A stretch of DNA of 64,000 nt. It comes from DASZVB01 sp036272055 (GTDB lineage: Bacteria > Myxococcota_A > Polyangia > Polyangiales > Polyangiaceae). Positions 8,488-17,754 of the stretch are shown piece by piece. The position numbers and the translations under genes were made by a program. How positions within the stretch are numbered: the stretch's first letter is position 1; every line of letters starts with the position of its first letter. The notes under the pieces are model-generated. The model was not told the origin of the DNA, ran no database searches, and worked only from the letters and a program-made list of their open reading frames with translations. The DNA is taken from assembly GCA_036272055.1 (NCBI GenBank), contig DATAZL010000131.1:62001-126000 (forward strand). Direction: 5' to 3'.

Positions 8488-10404
8488 CTACTTTACGTTG
8501 TCGGGCGAGCTGATGAAGAACTCGACGTAGTTCTTCCGGAGCCGGACTTTGTAGGTCGGGATCTTGCTGCGAAAGACGAACGTGACGCGCGCGCCGGTGG
8601 GTCCGTTCTTGGTGCGGACCTCGGCGATGCGGTCGTCGCGCTTGGGGATGGAGGAGCCACCGTCGACCACACGCCGGCCGGGAAGCTCCACGCTGAAGCC
8701 GCCCATCTCCTTCTTGCCCTCGAGGGCGATGCCGGGACGGTCGAGCTTGATGCGGTGAACGACGGGCAAGTGCAGCTTGCCGGTGCCCCATGGCTTGACG
8801 GCTTCCGCCTTTGCCTCGGCGGAGTCGGCGTCGCTCGACGATTTCTTCGGCGACGCGTCGTCGAACACCTCGTCGTGGGCGCTCGCGTGCGGCTCGTCCT
8901 CGTCGTCCATGCGCTCCTCGGTGGCATGCGGCGCGGGTGATACGGACGAGGCGCCGATCTCGTCGGGGGACGGACCGAGCGGCGCGGGCTCGAGCGTCGC
9001 CATCGTCGTGGGGCCGAAGAGCGGCACGTTCGCGACGACGCCGGGGCGAGAGGCAGGACCGCCGGGAAGCGCGCCAGCGACGGCTCCGGGTGCGACGGCC
9101 TGGGGCTGCCCCATGGGAGTGCCGGCGTTCTGTGCGACGGGAGCTTGCGCGGCGGGCAGCGCCGTCGCTGCCGGTTCCGCGGCGATGTTCTGCGCGGCGA
9201 CGGAGTCGGACGACGCCGTCTTCGACGGATGACGATTCAGGGTCATCGCGGCGACCGCGACGCCGACGACACCGAGCACGGCCACGGCGATGACCTTGCG
9301 ACGGCGCGATTTCCCCTCGTTCGGGTCGTCGCGCTCGCCGTTCTGCGGGCGCAGCCGTCGCTGGGCGCTCGGCGCGGGCGCCTGCGGCGCGGGCGACGTG
9401 GCGCGCCGCTTCGGCGTCGAACCGCGGCGCGCGGCGACCTCGCCGAGCTTCGCGCCGCCGGCCTTCGCGAACCGTACGAAGAGCGCGGCAGCGGAGCTTC
9501 CCGCGACGGCGAGCTTCTCGCCGGTCGCCTGGGTGGCGCGACCGATGGAGACGGCGATCGCGTCGACGGGACCGCGCATCGCGGACGCCTCATCGTCTTC
9601 GTCGTCGTCCTCGTCGTCGCTTTCGACAGCGTCGGCTTGCGCCTCGGTCTTCGCGGGCTTCGACTCGACGCGTGCCGCGACGCGATCCTGGGGCGCGGGC
9701 GGCGCAGCTTCGGCGATCTCGTCACCGATTACGCTCGGCTCCGGCGTCGTATCCTCGCCCTCGTAGCGAAGCGCGACGACGAGCTGCGGAACCTGGGTCT
9801 GCGGATCGATCGCGATGGAGACCGCGTCGATCCTCGCGCCACGACGCTGCCCCTGGCCGACGTCCTCGACCTGGAGACCGCGTCCGACCTTGAGAAATTC
9901 GAGGTTCGACCCGACCTGGACGCGGCGCGAGCCGCCCTTGCGGACGCGCGCCTTCATCGGCGCACCGAGCCCGTCGATGTGAAGCTTCACGGCCATGCCG
10001 GCGAGGGCCGGCTCGACGGAAGGCTCCGGCACGAGCGGCGCTTTCTTCTCGTCGTCGTCGGCCCCGTCGTCGGTGAGCCCGCAGAGCGTCTTCAACGCCT
10101 CGACGCTTCCGCTGTCGAGCGCCGTGAACTGGACGCCGAACTCGCCGCCGCCGTCGCAATTGCGCTGCCACGCCACGGTGCCCTCGACGACGATCTCGCG
10201 ACCGTTGTCCTCGAGCCGGCAAACCAGCGGCGCGCCGAGGGGCGGGAGATAAGGCGTACGAACGTGCATCCCGCGGCCCGAGAGCTCGATGGACTCCGCT
10301 TCGAAGGCCGGGACCGTGGTGTCGCGGCCACAGATATCGACCAGCCGTGCCACGGGCACCCGGTTCACTCCACGCGCGCGGCGCTCCTGCTTGTCGACGA
10401 TCAT
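8488..10404 (-). CDS. PilZ-domain membrane protein with C-terminal AMIN-like domain
   Basis: A 638-residue protein. Residues ~15-110 look like a PilZ domain, the c-di-GMP receptor fold: RVPVARLVDI, then ELSGRGMHVRTPYLPPLGAPL and GEFGVQFTAL. The classical RxxxR and D/NxSxxG signature is only partly kept (S-G-R-G). A second beta-rich stretch follows at ~125-215. A hydrophobic segment near 370-395 (VIAVAVLGVVGVAVAAM) is a likely single transmembrane helix. A Pro/Ala-rich linker leads to a C-terminal ~95-residue domain (HRIKLDRPGIALEG ... FSVELPGRRV ... RVTFVFRSKIPTYKVR ... NYVEFFIS) that resembles the AMIN domain found in cell-envelope proteins. An inner-membrane protein linking a cytoplasmic c-di-GMP sensor to the periplasm is a reasonable reading, but the topology is inferred. 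Confidence 0.65.
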   Translation of the reverse strand: MIVDKQERRARGVNRVPVARLVDICGRDTTVPAFEAESIELSGRGMHVRTPYLPPLGAPLVCRLEDNGREIVVEGTVAWQRNCDGGGEFGVQFTALDSGSVEALKTLCGLTDDGADDDEKKAPLVPEPSVEPALAGMAVKLHIDGLGAPMKARVRKGGSRRVQVGSNLEFLKVGRGLQVEDVGQGQRRGARIDAVSIAIDPQTQVPQLVVALRYEGEDTTPEPSVIGDEIAEAAPPAPQDRVAARVESKPAKTEAQADAVESDDEDDDEDDEASAMRGPVDAIAVSIGRATQATGEKLAVAGSSAAALFVRFAKAGGAKLGEVAARRGSTPKRRATSPAPQAPAPSAQRRLRPQNGERDDPNEGKSRRRKVIAVAVLGVVGVAVAAMTLNRHPSKTASSDSVAAQNIAAEPAATALPAAQAPVAQNAGTPMGQPQAVAPGAVAGALPGGPASRPGVVANVPLFGPTTMATLEPAPLGPSPDEIGASSVSPAPHATEERMDDEDEPHASAHDEVFDDASPKKSSSDADSAEAKAEAVKPWGTGKLHLPVVHRIKLDRPGIALEGKKEMGGFSVELPGRRVVDGGSSIPKRDDRIAEVRTKNGPTGARVTFVFRSKIPTYKVRLRKNYVEFFISSPDNVK

Positions 10405-10418
10405 GATTCCTCACTTGA

Positions 10419-10491
10419 GGGGGGTCTTGACCCCCGCGGCTCGCTTCGCGACCGCTCCCCCGCCGCCTTCGGCGGGCTCGCTTCGCTCGCG
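10419..10491. repeat. REP-like palindromic block 2 with G/C-run hairpin
   Basis: The hairpin GGGGGTC-TT-GACCCCC opens the block and is followed by CGGCTCGCTTCGCGACC and by CGCCGCCTTCGGCGGGCTC, which folds on itself. The order and sequence match block 1. It lies directly upstream of the PilZ gene, in the 240-bp divergent gap shared with the FHA gene. The following TCGTCGATGCG at ~10507 resembles part of the ~49-bp element seen at 18455, 37747 and 39846. Confidence 0.7.
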
Positions 10492-10644
10492 TGGGACGAC
10501 GCTTGGTCGTCGATGCGACCTACTAGGGTGCCGGCGCTCGCCGGGCCAACTTTCGGGGCCTCGCCGGCGCGCAGACGGCGTGCCCGGAAATCTTCCGGCA
10601 AACGAGGATTTGTCAGAAAAGCTCGGGGTCGCCATCCTAGGCGG

Positions 10645-11631
10645 GTGGCCCTGACCGTCGTCGTCCGCTCGTTCGACGGGAAGACCGCGCCTCGCATCAC
10701 TCTCGACGCACCGCGCATCGTCATCGGACGCGGGGACGGCTGCGAGGTGCGGCTGCCGGATCCGAGCGTCAGCCATCGCCACGCCTCGATCCGCCAGCGC
10801 GGCGCCGAGTACATCGTCCTCGACGAGGGCAGCACCAACGGCACCTTCGTCGGTCCGGTCCGCCTCGCGTCGCAGGCGCCCCGCGTCTTGCGCAGCGGTG
10901 ATCTCGTGCGGGTCGGGCGCGTGTGGCTCGAGATCGTCATCGAGCAGATCCCGCCGACGCCGAACGCGACGCTCGCGACGTGCGAGATGGCGCTCGCCCT
11001 CGTCGCGGAGGCGCTCGCCGCCGACGGCGCACCGGCGGTGCCACGCGTCCAGATCGCGGAGGGTCCCGGCGCGGGTGCCGAGTTCTCGCTCGACACCCTC
11101 GGGCGCACCTACGTGGTCGGGCGGCTCAAGTCCGCCGACCTGAGCATCGACGATCCCGATCTTTCGCGCCGGCACGTCGAGCTGGTCCGCCGCGGCGACA
11201 AGCTCGTCGTGATCGATCTCGGCTCGAAGAACGGCACCACCCTCGGCGAAAAGAAGCTCGACTCGGGCGCGGAGATCCCGTGGCCGCGGGGCGAGTCGCT
11301 GAAGCTCGGTGCGACGCGGCTCGTCTACGACGACCCGGTCGGCGACGCCCTCGAGCAGCTCGAGAAGGCGGCCGACGAACGCATCCGTGACAACGAACCC
11401 ATCGATCCGCCGACGGGCGCTGCCGCTGTGGGCGTCCAAGCAAGAACGGCGGAGACCGATACCGGTACCGGAACCTCGAGCCGTCGCGACGCGCCGGTGA
11501 GTCTCCGTCCGGCGCGCGCAGCTCGCGGCAACTCCGGCGGCTGGACGGCCGCTGACGTCTTCGTCGCGTTCCTCGCCGTCGTCGTGCTCGGCATGAGCAT
11601 CGCCGGGCTCGTGTGGCTCATACGAAGCTGA
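10645..11631 (+). CDS. Membrane-anchored protein with two FHA domains
   Basis: The chosen start is the GTG at 10645, which gives 328 residues beginning directly with a beta-rich FHA domain. FHA 1 (~25-85) has GRGDGCEVRLPDPSVSHRHA and STNGTF; FHA 2 (~150-225) has VVGR, LSRRHVELV and SKNGTTL. Both keep the Arg, Ser, His and Asn that contact phosphothreonine. A linker leads to one C-terminal transmembrane helix (~300-322), so the FHA domains should face the cytoplasm from a tail anchor. The reading frame stays open far upstream opposite the PilZ gene, but nothing there resembles FHA sequence, so the long extension was not used. The likely partners are phosphorylated substrates of Hanks-type kinases. 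Confidence 0.85.
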   Translation: MALTVVVRSFDGKTAPRITLDAPRIVIGRGDGCEVRLPDPSVSHRHASIRQRGAEYIVLDEGSTNGTFVGPVRLASQAPRVLRSGDLVRVGRVWLEIVIEQIPPTPNATLATCEMALALVAEALAADGAPAVPRVQIAEGPGAGAEFSLDTLGRTYVVGRLKSADLSIDDPDLSRRHVELVRRGDKLVVIDLGSKNGTTLGEKKLDSGAEIPWPRGESLKLGATRLVYDDPVGDALEQLEKAADERIRDNEPIDPPTGAAAVGVQARTAETDTGTGTSSRRDAPVSLRPARAARGNSGGWTAADVFVAFLAVVVLGMSIAGLVWLIRS

Positions 11632-11635
11632 GGCG

Positions 11636-13246
11636 CTAGCGGCGTAGATCCGTCGTGCCGGAGATCATCGCGTCGAGGACGTTCCTGGTGATGCGCTGTG
11701 CGGAGAGCGTCGGGCCGCTGCGGGTCGGATAGGCGGTGCCGCACGAGCTCAACCCCCACGCCCACTGCACGGTGCCGGTGGCGAAGACGATCGCGCCGCT
11801 CGCGGCCTGGTACACGGTGGAGTCCGCGTATTCGGTGCGCCCGTCCTGCGAGTACGGATACGGCGAATGAGCGACGATGACGCCGTTCTGATGCAAGAGG
11901 TGCAGGTCGGCGAGCTCGGTGGTCGCGGTCTGCTCCAGATCGCCGGGCACGGTGAGCACGGTGTCGACCTCGTACCCGAGCGTCTTCGGAAGGACGTCAC
12001 CTTCCTTCGCGTCGGTACCCGCGAAGATCCAGTTCGTCGGATCTTGCACGCGCCAGCCAGCGGTATCGCCCTGGAGCTTTCCGTAGAAGTACTGGACGCC
12101 GATGAGCCACTCTTCACCGTTGCCCCCGAGGCCCAGGTGCGGGAGACGAAACTCGGTCGTCACGTCGTCGAACGTCGCGGCGCTCTTCGCCGCCGGATCG
12201 GTCGACGGCGCGTCGAGCTTGTAGCAGACGATGCGGCGATCGGGGTTGCCGCGCGCATCAGGCTCGAGACGGATCTGCCAGTAACAGGTGTTGGCGGAGA
12301 AGAACCCGAGGTTGACCCCGGCGTCGCGCGCGGCCTCGACGTTCTGGCGTTGCTGGCGGGTCCAGTACTCGTCGTGACCGACGGAGAGAAACGCCCTGTG
12401 ATTCAGGAGCAACGAGCCACGTTCGTGTGTGTCGACGTCGGTCGAGTACGTGACGTCGTAACCTTGCCGCTCGAGCCAACGCAGCATCGGATATTCCCAG
12501 TAGAGAAAATGCCCGGCGCCGCCGCCGTCTCCGTAGCGCCCGTCATCGTAAGGCCGATTGAAGGACACCTTGTAAGCCGCCTTCGGCAGCGTGTAGAGCG
12601 AGCGGCCGCCCCACTCGTTGTAGGCCTGATACGTCGTCACGCTGGTCTGGAAAAGTAGCGGAGCCGTGCTTCCGTCGTCGCGCACCACGAACGTCACGTA
12701 GCGCTGCTTGCCGTCCGGCACCGTCGTGAGCTTCACGAGGTACGCGCCGCTCTTCCAGTCGCCGGTCGTCGGGATGGTGAACGGATCTATCCATCCGCAA
12801 TCGGCTTCGCCGTTCTCGTCGAGCGCGGGGTCGGGCTGCAACCTGCCGGGGAACGAGAGCGGGCCGAGAACCTTCTCTGCGCCCGCGCCGCCGTACCAGC
12901 CCATCCGATAGACGTCTGCGGTGAACGCGACGGAGCGCGTGCTCACGTACACGTCGATCGGCTCGCCGTGATTGACGCTCGTCGCCGAGGCGTATCCCTC
13001 GATCTCGCGACCGAGCGCCGGATTCTCGAGCTGCCAGTCCACGTCGATGCTCGCGCCGACGGGGCAGTCGTCTCGCTCCGCCAGCGCGGCGAAGTCCCCG
13101 GTGACGACGCTGGCCGCGGTGCCACCGCGAGACGTTCCGGCGTCGCCGGCGCGGCTGTCACGGACGATGCCGCCGCAACCCGCCAGCGACGCGAGCGACA
13201 CGAACGTCAGAAGTCGTACCCATACCCGAGCTGAACATTTCCTCAC
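11636..13246 (-). CDS. Lipoprotein with N,N-dimethylformamidase beta-subunit-like domain
   Basis: The 536-residue protein starts at a GTG and has a lipoprotein signal peptide ending in LAGC (Cys about 24). After a short linker, residues ~75-535 resemble the large C-terminal domain of the N,N-dimethylformamidase beta subunit. Matching segments include VYRMGWYGGAGAEKV, W-K-S-G-x-Y-x-V-K-L, FVVRDDGS, TTYQAYNEWGG-x-S-L-Y, VGHDEYWTRQQR and LGFFSANTCYWQIR. Many bacterial members of this family have no known amidase activity. The protein is probably exported and membrane-anchored. It converges with the FHA gene, 4 bp apart. The domain assignment is fairly good; the substrate is unknown. Confidence 0.65.
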   Translation of the reverse strand: MRKCSARVWVRLLTFVSLASLAGCGGIVRDSRAGDAGTSRGGTAASVVTGDFAALAERDDCPVGASIDVDWQLENPALGREIEGYASATSVNHGEPIDVYVSTRSVAFTADVYRMGWYGGAGAEKVLGPLSFPGRLQPDPALDENGEADCGWIDPFTIPTTGDWKSGAYLVKLTTVPDGKQRYVTFVVRDDGSTAPLLFQTSVTTYQAYNEWGGRSLYTLPKAAYKVSFNRPYDDGRYGDGGGAGHFLYWEYPMLRWLERQGYDVTYSTDVDTHERGSLLLNHRAFLSVGHDEYWTRQQRQNVEAARDAGVNLGFFSANTCYWQIRLEPDARGNPDRRIVCYKLDAPSTDPAAKSAATFDDVTTEFRLPHLGLGGNGEEWLIGVQYFYGKLQGDTAGWRVQDPTNWIFAGTDAKEGDVLPKTLGYEVDTVLTVPGDLEQTATTELADLHLLHQNGVIVAHSPYPYSQDGRTEYADSTVYQAASGAIVFATGTVQWAWGLSSCGTAYPTRSGPTLSAQRITRNVLDAMISGTTDLRR

Positions 13247-13302
13247 CCGATCCCCCGATCGAGCACGACGATATCAGCGGCGATGACGCGGCGTAAGTCT
13301 CC

Positions 13303-14844
13303 TCAGGGCGCGTACTTCACGCCGAACGAGTCGAGCCCGATCTGGGCACTCGACGATCTGCCGTCTCTCTCCCCCGTGACCTTGACCTCGACCGTATGAT
13401 CCGCTCCGTCGAGTGGCCCGCTATTCCACACTCCGACGTGACGGGACTGCTCGGAAGCATAAAGGTTCACCCTCGCGACGCGGACTCCGTCGAGCTCGAC
13501 GTCGGCGACGCCGCGATCGGGGCCGCGGGTGGCGAAGAGCGTCACCCCGAGCATTCGCGGATGAGCGAGGGCGCGCGAATCTCCGACCGTGCCGGAGACG
13601 ATCTCGTCGGATTCGAAGGCCCCCGGGATGCCCCCAGCCGGAAAGTCGTACGTCCAGGTGCCGGTTCGGGCGCAGACCATCGAATGGGCGTCGATCTCGT
13701 AAGAGTAGCTGTCGGGCCGCGGTGCGCCGCGTGCCCACCGGAGCGCATCGTTGAAGCGAGTCCCGTCGCGATATGAGGTCCCCGTCGTCCCTCCGGCCTC
13801 GTCGTACTCGTTCCTCGCGTAGATGAGGACGAGCTTGGGATCGCCCGAGAGTGCGCCCGCGAGGTGGTCGAGCCACTCCGGCTCCGTCGGCTGATCGCCG
13901 TAGGTGACCGCGGTGCCCTTCCTCGGACGAGAATCGCAGAGCGGTGTGAGGGAGCGCACGTCGTCGAAGATGTCGACCTTGCCCCAGTGACTTCGATCGA
14001 TGTCGCGCTGGGCGGTCCAGGGCCGCTGACCGAGGCCGGGCAGCGACGCGCCGTTGGGGCCGTACGTCGCGAGGCCCTGAAGCGCGAGTCGATGCGCGTC
14101 CGGCGAGCGGTGATTCACGTCGACGGTGTAGACGGGGCCGACGGTTGCCGTGAACTCCGCCCATCTGTCGGTCGGCATCTCCTCCGAATCGTAAAGGTAG
14201 ATGAGGGGCAAGCCGTCGATGGTCTGATATTGCGGATCCTTCGTGCGGTCTCTGACCCAGGCGGCGAACGTGTCGAGGTAGCCCCAGTCTTCACCCGCGC
14301 GTGGCGTCATCAGCCAGAAGCTCTGCAGGATGAGCGCGAACTTGATCGCACCCCGGTACTGGCTCGCCATGTAGGCATCGAAGCCGTGCTGGATGTCGGA
14401 CGTCGCATAGATGTCGTCGTCGGGGTCGAGCAGCTCGTGGGGCGGATACCAGACGAAGGCGTAGTGCCCGATGGCGCCCGCGTCCTCGCGGATCTCGGTG
14501 TCGACGATCGATTGCGTGTCGACGCCCGAGCCGTAGAGATACCAGCCGAGGAGCGGCTCGAGGTACGAGTAACGCGTCGTGAGCGCCGTCCCGATGCCGA
14601 ACGCCGAACGGAGCTCGGGGTCGCTCGGCGCGGCGTCCCAGCGAATGACGCCGATGGGCACGTCCGAGGTCGGCTCGAAGTCGGGAACCACCGATTCTCC
14701 GATGTTCCGTGTCACCCGCACTTCATCGCTCTCTGCCGCTTCTTCGCGTGGCACGACCTCGTCGATGGCGGATCTCGCGCACCCGATGGCGCTCGAGGCG
14801 AACCACACCACCCACGCAAGCCCCGCTCCAGCTCGTGCTCTCAT
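13303..14844 (-). CDS. Predicted lipoprotein with GH99/WbsX-like TIM-barrel domain
   Basis: A 513-residue exported protein. The signal peptide ends in a plausible lipobox (A-I-G-C, Cys about 22). The body has the order expected of glycan-active TIM barrels of the GH99 / WbsX-like group: VIRWDAAPSDPE, then GHYAFVWYPPHELLDP, KFALILQSFWLM, a GLPLIYLYDSEEM strand, and LVLIYARNEYDEAGG near residue 350. The last ~100 residues may form a carbohydrate-binding beta-sandwich (DVELDGVRVARVNLYA). No catalytic residues can be assigned with confidence. It lies 56 bp upstream of the dimethylformamidase-like lipoprotein on the same strand, so the two may be co-expressed as cell-surface proteins. Confidence 0.5.
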   Translation of the reverse strand: MRARAGAGLAWVVWFASSAIGCARSAIDEVVPREEAAESDEVRVTRNIGESVVPDFEPTSDVPIGVIRWDAAPSDPELRSAFGIGTALTTRYSYLEPLLGWYLYGSGVDTQSIVDTEIREDAGAIGHYAFVWYPPHELLDPDDDIYATSDIQHGFDAYMASQYRGAIKFALILQSFWLMTPRAGEDWGYLDTFAAWVRDRTKDPQYQTIDGLPLIYLYDSEEMPTDRWAEFTATVGPVYTVDVNHRSPDAHRLALQGLATYGPNGASLPGLGQRPWTAQRDIDRSHWGKVDIFDDVRSLTPLCDSRPRKGTAVTYGDQPTEPEWLDHLAGALSGDPKLVLIYARNEYDEAGGTTGTSYRDGTRFNDALRWARGAPRPDSYSYEIDAHSMVCARTGTWTYDFPAGGIPGAFESDEIVSGTVGDSRALAHPRMLGVTLFATRGPDRGVADVELDGVRVARVNLYASEQSRHVGVWNSGPLDGADHTVEVKVTGERDGRSSSAQIGLDSFGVKYAP

Positions 14845-14916
14845 CTTCCCTGCGTGGACCGTTTACGGTCCGGAAGAATACGGCGAGGTCGGAGCGCGGG
14901 CAACGGCCCGCGCGCG

Positions 14917-15666
14917 TCACGACGTCGAGAGAGCGCCGGGCGAGAGGCTTTCCTGCGTGACACCCGCGCGCGCCCGCCGGATCAGGAGGACGCCCATGCC
15001 CACCATCCACACGTCGAAGAGGAACACCGCTCCATAGAATAGCGGCAAGAGACCGAGCGAGAAGTCGCCGAACGCCTGGATGCCGCCGGAGAGGAGGCCG
15101 AGCGAACCGCTGACGAGCGGCACCGCGCCGAGCCACGCCTTGAAGCGGGCGCTCCGGGCAACGGCCACGCCGAACAGAAGTGGAGTGACGCCCCACGAGA
15201 GGAGCGTCCAGTGTCCGAAGAACGCGCGGCCCATCGCGTCGATCGCGCCGGCTGCGGCGACCGTCGGCCCTGAGCTCCCGGATGCGACCATTGCCACTGC
15301 GACGACTCGCGTCGCGAAGCCGTCGACGACGAAGAAGACGAGCGCGACGGCCGTGGTGGCGATCGCGACGTCCCTCGCGATGGTGCCCCACGGTGAGACG
15401 CCGTCCTCGGCGGCTGCGGCGATCGCGCCGAACCCCACGAGGAGCAACACGAACCCCAGGGTGAAGCCCAGGTAGACGAGGTTCCAGCTCGGGTTGGCAG
15501 CGACCTCGCCGAGGTGCACCGCGGGGTCGAACAGCGTCGCTGTCTCGACCGGATGCATCGCGCCGGAGAGCTGCGTCAGGAGCCCTCCGGCGATGGCGGC
15601 AATGCCGCCGATCGTCTGAAGCGCCGCTGCGGACGTCCGTGTCTTTGCGCCACCGTGTGCCGTCAT
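14917..15666 (-). CDS. Polytopic membrane protein, function unknown
   Basis: A 249-residue integral membrane protein with about six to seven hydrophobic helices, for example LVYLGFTLGFVLLLVGFGAI and FYGAVFLFDVWMVGMGVLLI. The N-terminus has GG-x-A-A-x-A-G near the first helix, which resembles DUF4386-type membrane proteins, but the match is not decisive. The ATG at 15666 was chosen because the reading frame further upstream encodes Arg-rich sequence typical of an antisense frame. It is transcribed divergently from the AraC-type regulator at 15790 with a 123-bp gap. That arrangement often means the regulator controls the divergent gene. Confidence 0.7.
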   Translation of the reverse strand: MTAHGGAKTRTSAAALQTIGGIAAIAGGLLTQLSGAMHPVETATLFDPAVHLGEVAANPSWNLVYLGFTLGFVLLLVGFGAIAAAAEDGVSPWGTIARDVAIATTAVALVFFVVDGFATRVVAVAMVASGSSGPTVAAAGAIDAMGRAFFGHWTLLSWGVTPLLFGVAVARSARFKAWLGAVPLVSGSLGLLSGGIQAFGDFSLGLLPLFYGAVFLFDVWMVGMGVLLIRRARAGVTQESLSPGALSTS

Positions 15667-15789
15667 GCTCGAAACGTGGCGCCGTACCCCGATTCCGTGA
15701 ATGGCGCCGCGTCCGAAAAACTCGTCCTCGCGTCCAGACGCGAGAACGATCCGCAGCGAGGCGCGCCGCGTGGGGATAGATTGAAGGCG

Positions 15790-16725
15790 ATGGACGATCT
15801 CTCGGCCGTTCTCGACGCCGTGCGTTTGCGAGGCCAGATGTACTGTCGTCTCGAGGCGCGCGCCCCGTGGGCGATGAGCGCGCCCTCGTCCGGGAGCGCG
15901 ACGTTTCACGGGGTGGCGAAGGGGGACGCCTTGCTCCGCATTCCGGGTGAGCGAGACGTCACGCTGTCGGAGGGTGATCTCGCCGTGCTGTGCCACGGCT
16001 CCGGCCACACCATCGCGGACGCCGTCGATCGCGTTCCCTCGCCGTTCGCGGACGTCCTCGGCTCGGCGGGTGGCGGGTTCCTCGTCCGCTGCGGTGGGCG
16101 CGGCGCGCGCACCGTGATCGTCTGCGGCGCGTTCTCGACGAGCCGCGACGGCCCACCCTTGCTGTCCATGATGCCGCAAGTGCTGCACATCCGCGACAAC
16201 GAGCGCGTCGCGAGTCTCCTCTCCCTCCTGTCGTCCGAGGCAACGGCCGCGTTGCCGGGAGCCCGCGCCCTGGTGAGTCGCTTGACGGAAGCGCTCTTCG
16301 TCGAGGTCGCGCGCGACTGGGTCGCCCGCGGCAAGGTCCGTGACGACGCTCCGCTGGCGGCGCTCGCCGACGGACGCATCGCGTCCGCGCTCGCCGCGAT
16401 CCATGGCGACTCCCTGAAGCCGTGGACGGTCGCCGCTCTCGCGCGCAAGGCCGGCATGTCGCGCTCTGCCTTCGCCGACTCGTTCGCGCGTCTGGTCGGC
16501 GCACCGCCGCTCGCATACGTGTCGCGCTTCAGGCTGCACGGCGCGAAGGTCCTCTTGCGCGAATCGACGCTCAGCGTCGCTCAGATCGCGGCGCGCTCCG
16601 GCTTCGAGTCCGAGGCGTCGCTCGGCAAGTCGTTCAAGCGGCTGTTCGGCATGCCCCCCGGCGCATACCGGAGGTCCCTGTCCGAGAGCGATCTCAGCCG
16701 CGGCGTCCGCGGCCCTTCCGCGTGA
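15790..16725 (+). CDS. AraC-family transcriptional regulator with N-terminal cupin domain
   Basis: A 311-residue DNA-binding regulator. Residues ~1-190 form a cupin-type sensor region of the class common in AraC regulators (ATFHGVAKGDALLRIPGE ... GDLAVLCHGSGHTI). The C-terminal ~100 residues contain two helix-turn-helix motifs: WTVAALARKAGMSRSAFADS, and LSVAQIAARSGFESEASLGK followed by the conserved F-K-R-x-F-G-M-P-P-G-A-Y-R-R-S. The ATG at 15790 was preferred to an upstream extension that encodes no recognisable sequence. Its 3' end overlaps the convergent tsaD by 32 bp. The divergent membrane protein at 14917-15666 is the obvious candidate target; the inducer is unknown. Confidence 0.88.
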   Translation: MDDLSAVLDAVRLRGQMYCRLEARAPWAMSAPSSGSATFHGVAKGDALLRIPGERDVTLSEGDLAVLCHGSGHTIADAVDRVPSPFADVLGSAGGGFLVRCGGRGARTVIVCGAFSTSRDGPPLLSMMPQVLHIRDNERVASLLSLLSSEATAALPGARALVSRLTEALFVEVARDWVARGKVRDDAPLAALADGRIASALAAIHGDSLKPWTVAALARKAGMSRSAFADSFARLVGAPPLAYVSRFRLHGAKVLLRESTLSVAQIAARSGFESEASLGKSFKRLFGMPPGAYRRSLSESDLSRGVRGPSA

Positions 16726-17752
16726 CTCGCGGCAAGGACGTCGTGGGGCTCACCTCGATGCGCCCCGCGTCGTTCTCGCCCTTCGCCAGCCGCTGAACTC
16801 CGGCGAACGCGATCATCGCCGCGTTGTCGGTGCAGCTCGACAGGGGTGGTACGACGGCGCGAAGCTCGCGGAGAGCGCAGGCGTGGCTCATCGCCTCGCG
16901 GAGCTCCCGGTTTGCGGCGACGCCGCCGCCGAGCACGATCGTGGAGATGCGCTCTCGACGAGCGGCGACGATCGTCTTCTTGACGAGCACGTCGACCATT
17001 CGACGCTGAAACGACGCGCAGAGGTCGGAGAGCGCGGCCACGTCGGCAGGGGCGCCGTTCTTCTCGACGAAGCGGGCGACGCTCGTCTTGATGCCCGAGA
17101 AGCTGAACTCGAGCGAGTCCCGCTCGGGCATCGGCGCCGGGATCGCGACGCGAGACGGATCGCCGTTCTTCGCGAGCCGGTCGATGACCGGACCGCCCGG
17201 ATAACCGAGCCCGAGGAGCTTCGCGACCTTGTCGAACGCCTCCCCTGCCGCGTCGTCGCGGGTACCGCCGAGCTCGCGCACGCCGGCGAGCTCGAGCGAG
17301 TCCACCCGGTAGAGCGCGGTGTGACCGCCGGACGCGATGAGCGCCACGAACGGCAGCTCGGGCACCGAGCTCGCGACGCCAGGGCGCGATAGAAACGCCG
17401 CGACGATGTGACCAACGAGGTGGTCGACTCCGACCACGGGCTTGCCGGCAGCCCACGACAGCCCCTCGGCGAGCTGCACCCCGACGAGGAGCGCGCCGGT
17501 GAGCCCGGGACGGCAGGTGACGGCGAGGCCGTCGATGTCGGCGAGCCGCACCCCTGCGTCGCCGAGAGCGCGCGCGATCACCGGCTCGGCGTTGCGCAGG
17601 TGATCCCGCGACGCGAGCTCCGGGACGACTCCGCCGTAGGGCGCGTGCACCGCGATCTGGCTGTGGACGACGTCGGACAGCACGCCGCCGCGCTCGTCCA
17701 CGACGGCGGCTGCGGTCTCGTCACACGACGTCTCGATGCCGAGGACGAGCAC
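16694..17752 (-). CDS. tsaD: tRNA N6-adenosine threonylcarbamoyltransferase TsaD
   Basis: Transfers the threonylcarbamoyl group to A37 of tRNAs that read ANN codons (t6A synthesis), working with TsaB and TsaE in the cytoplasm. The N-terminal MLVLGIETSCDETAAAVVD is the family signature. The metal-binding H-L-V-G-H lies in GVDHLVGHIVAAFL, followed by VALIASGGHTALY and later FSFSGIKTSV and VLGGGVAANRELR. At 352 residues the length is usual. The start is a GTG two bases after the stop of the upstream lipoprotein gene, which indicates translational coupling. The stop end overlaps the convergent AraC gene. None of tsaB, tsaC or tsaE is seen in this window. Confidence 0.96.
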   Translation of the reverse strand: MLVLGIETSCDETAAAVVDERGGVLSDVVHSQIAVHAPYGGVVPELASRDHLRNAEPVIARALGDAGVRLADIDGLAVTCRPGLTGALLVGVQLAEGLSWAAGKPVVGVDHLVGHIVAAFLSRPGVASSVPELPFVALIASGGHTALYRVDSLELAGVRELGGTRDDAAGEAFDKVAKLLGLGYPGGPVIDRLAKNGDPSRVAIPAPMPERDSLEFSFSGIKTSVARFVEKNGAPADVAALSDLCASFQRRMVDVLVKKTIVAARRERISTIVLGGGVAANRELREAMSHACALRELRAVVPPLSSCTDNAAMIAFAGVQRLAKGENDAGRIEVSPTTSLPRVTRKGRGRRG

Positions 17753-17754
17753 GG

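Noticed and set aside
9145..10644. A long open plus-strand frame joined to the FHA protein
   Set aside because: It is Arg/Asp-rich antisense of the PilZ gene; the FHA fold begins only at the GTG at 10645.
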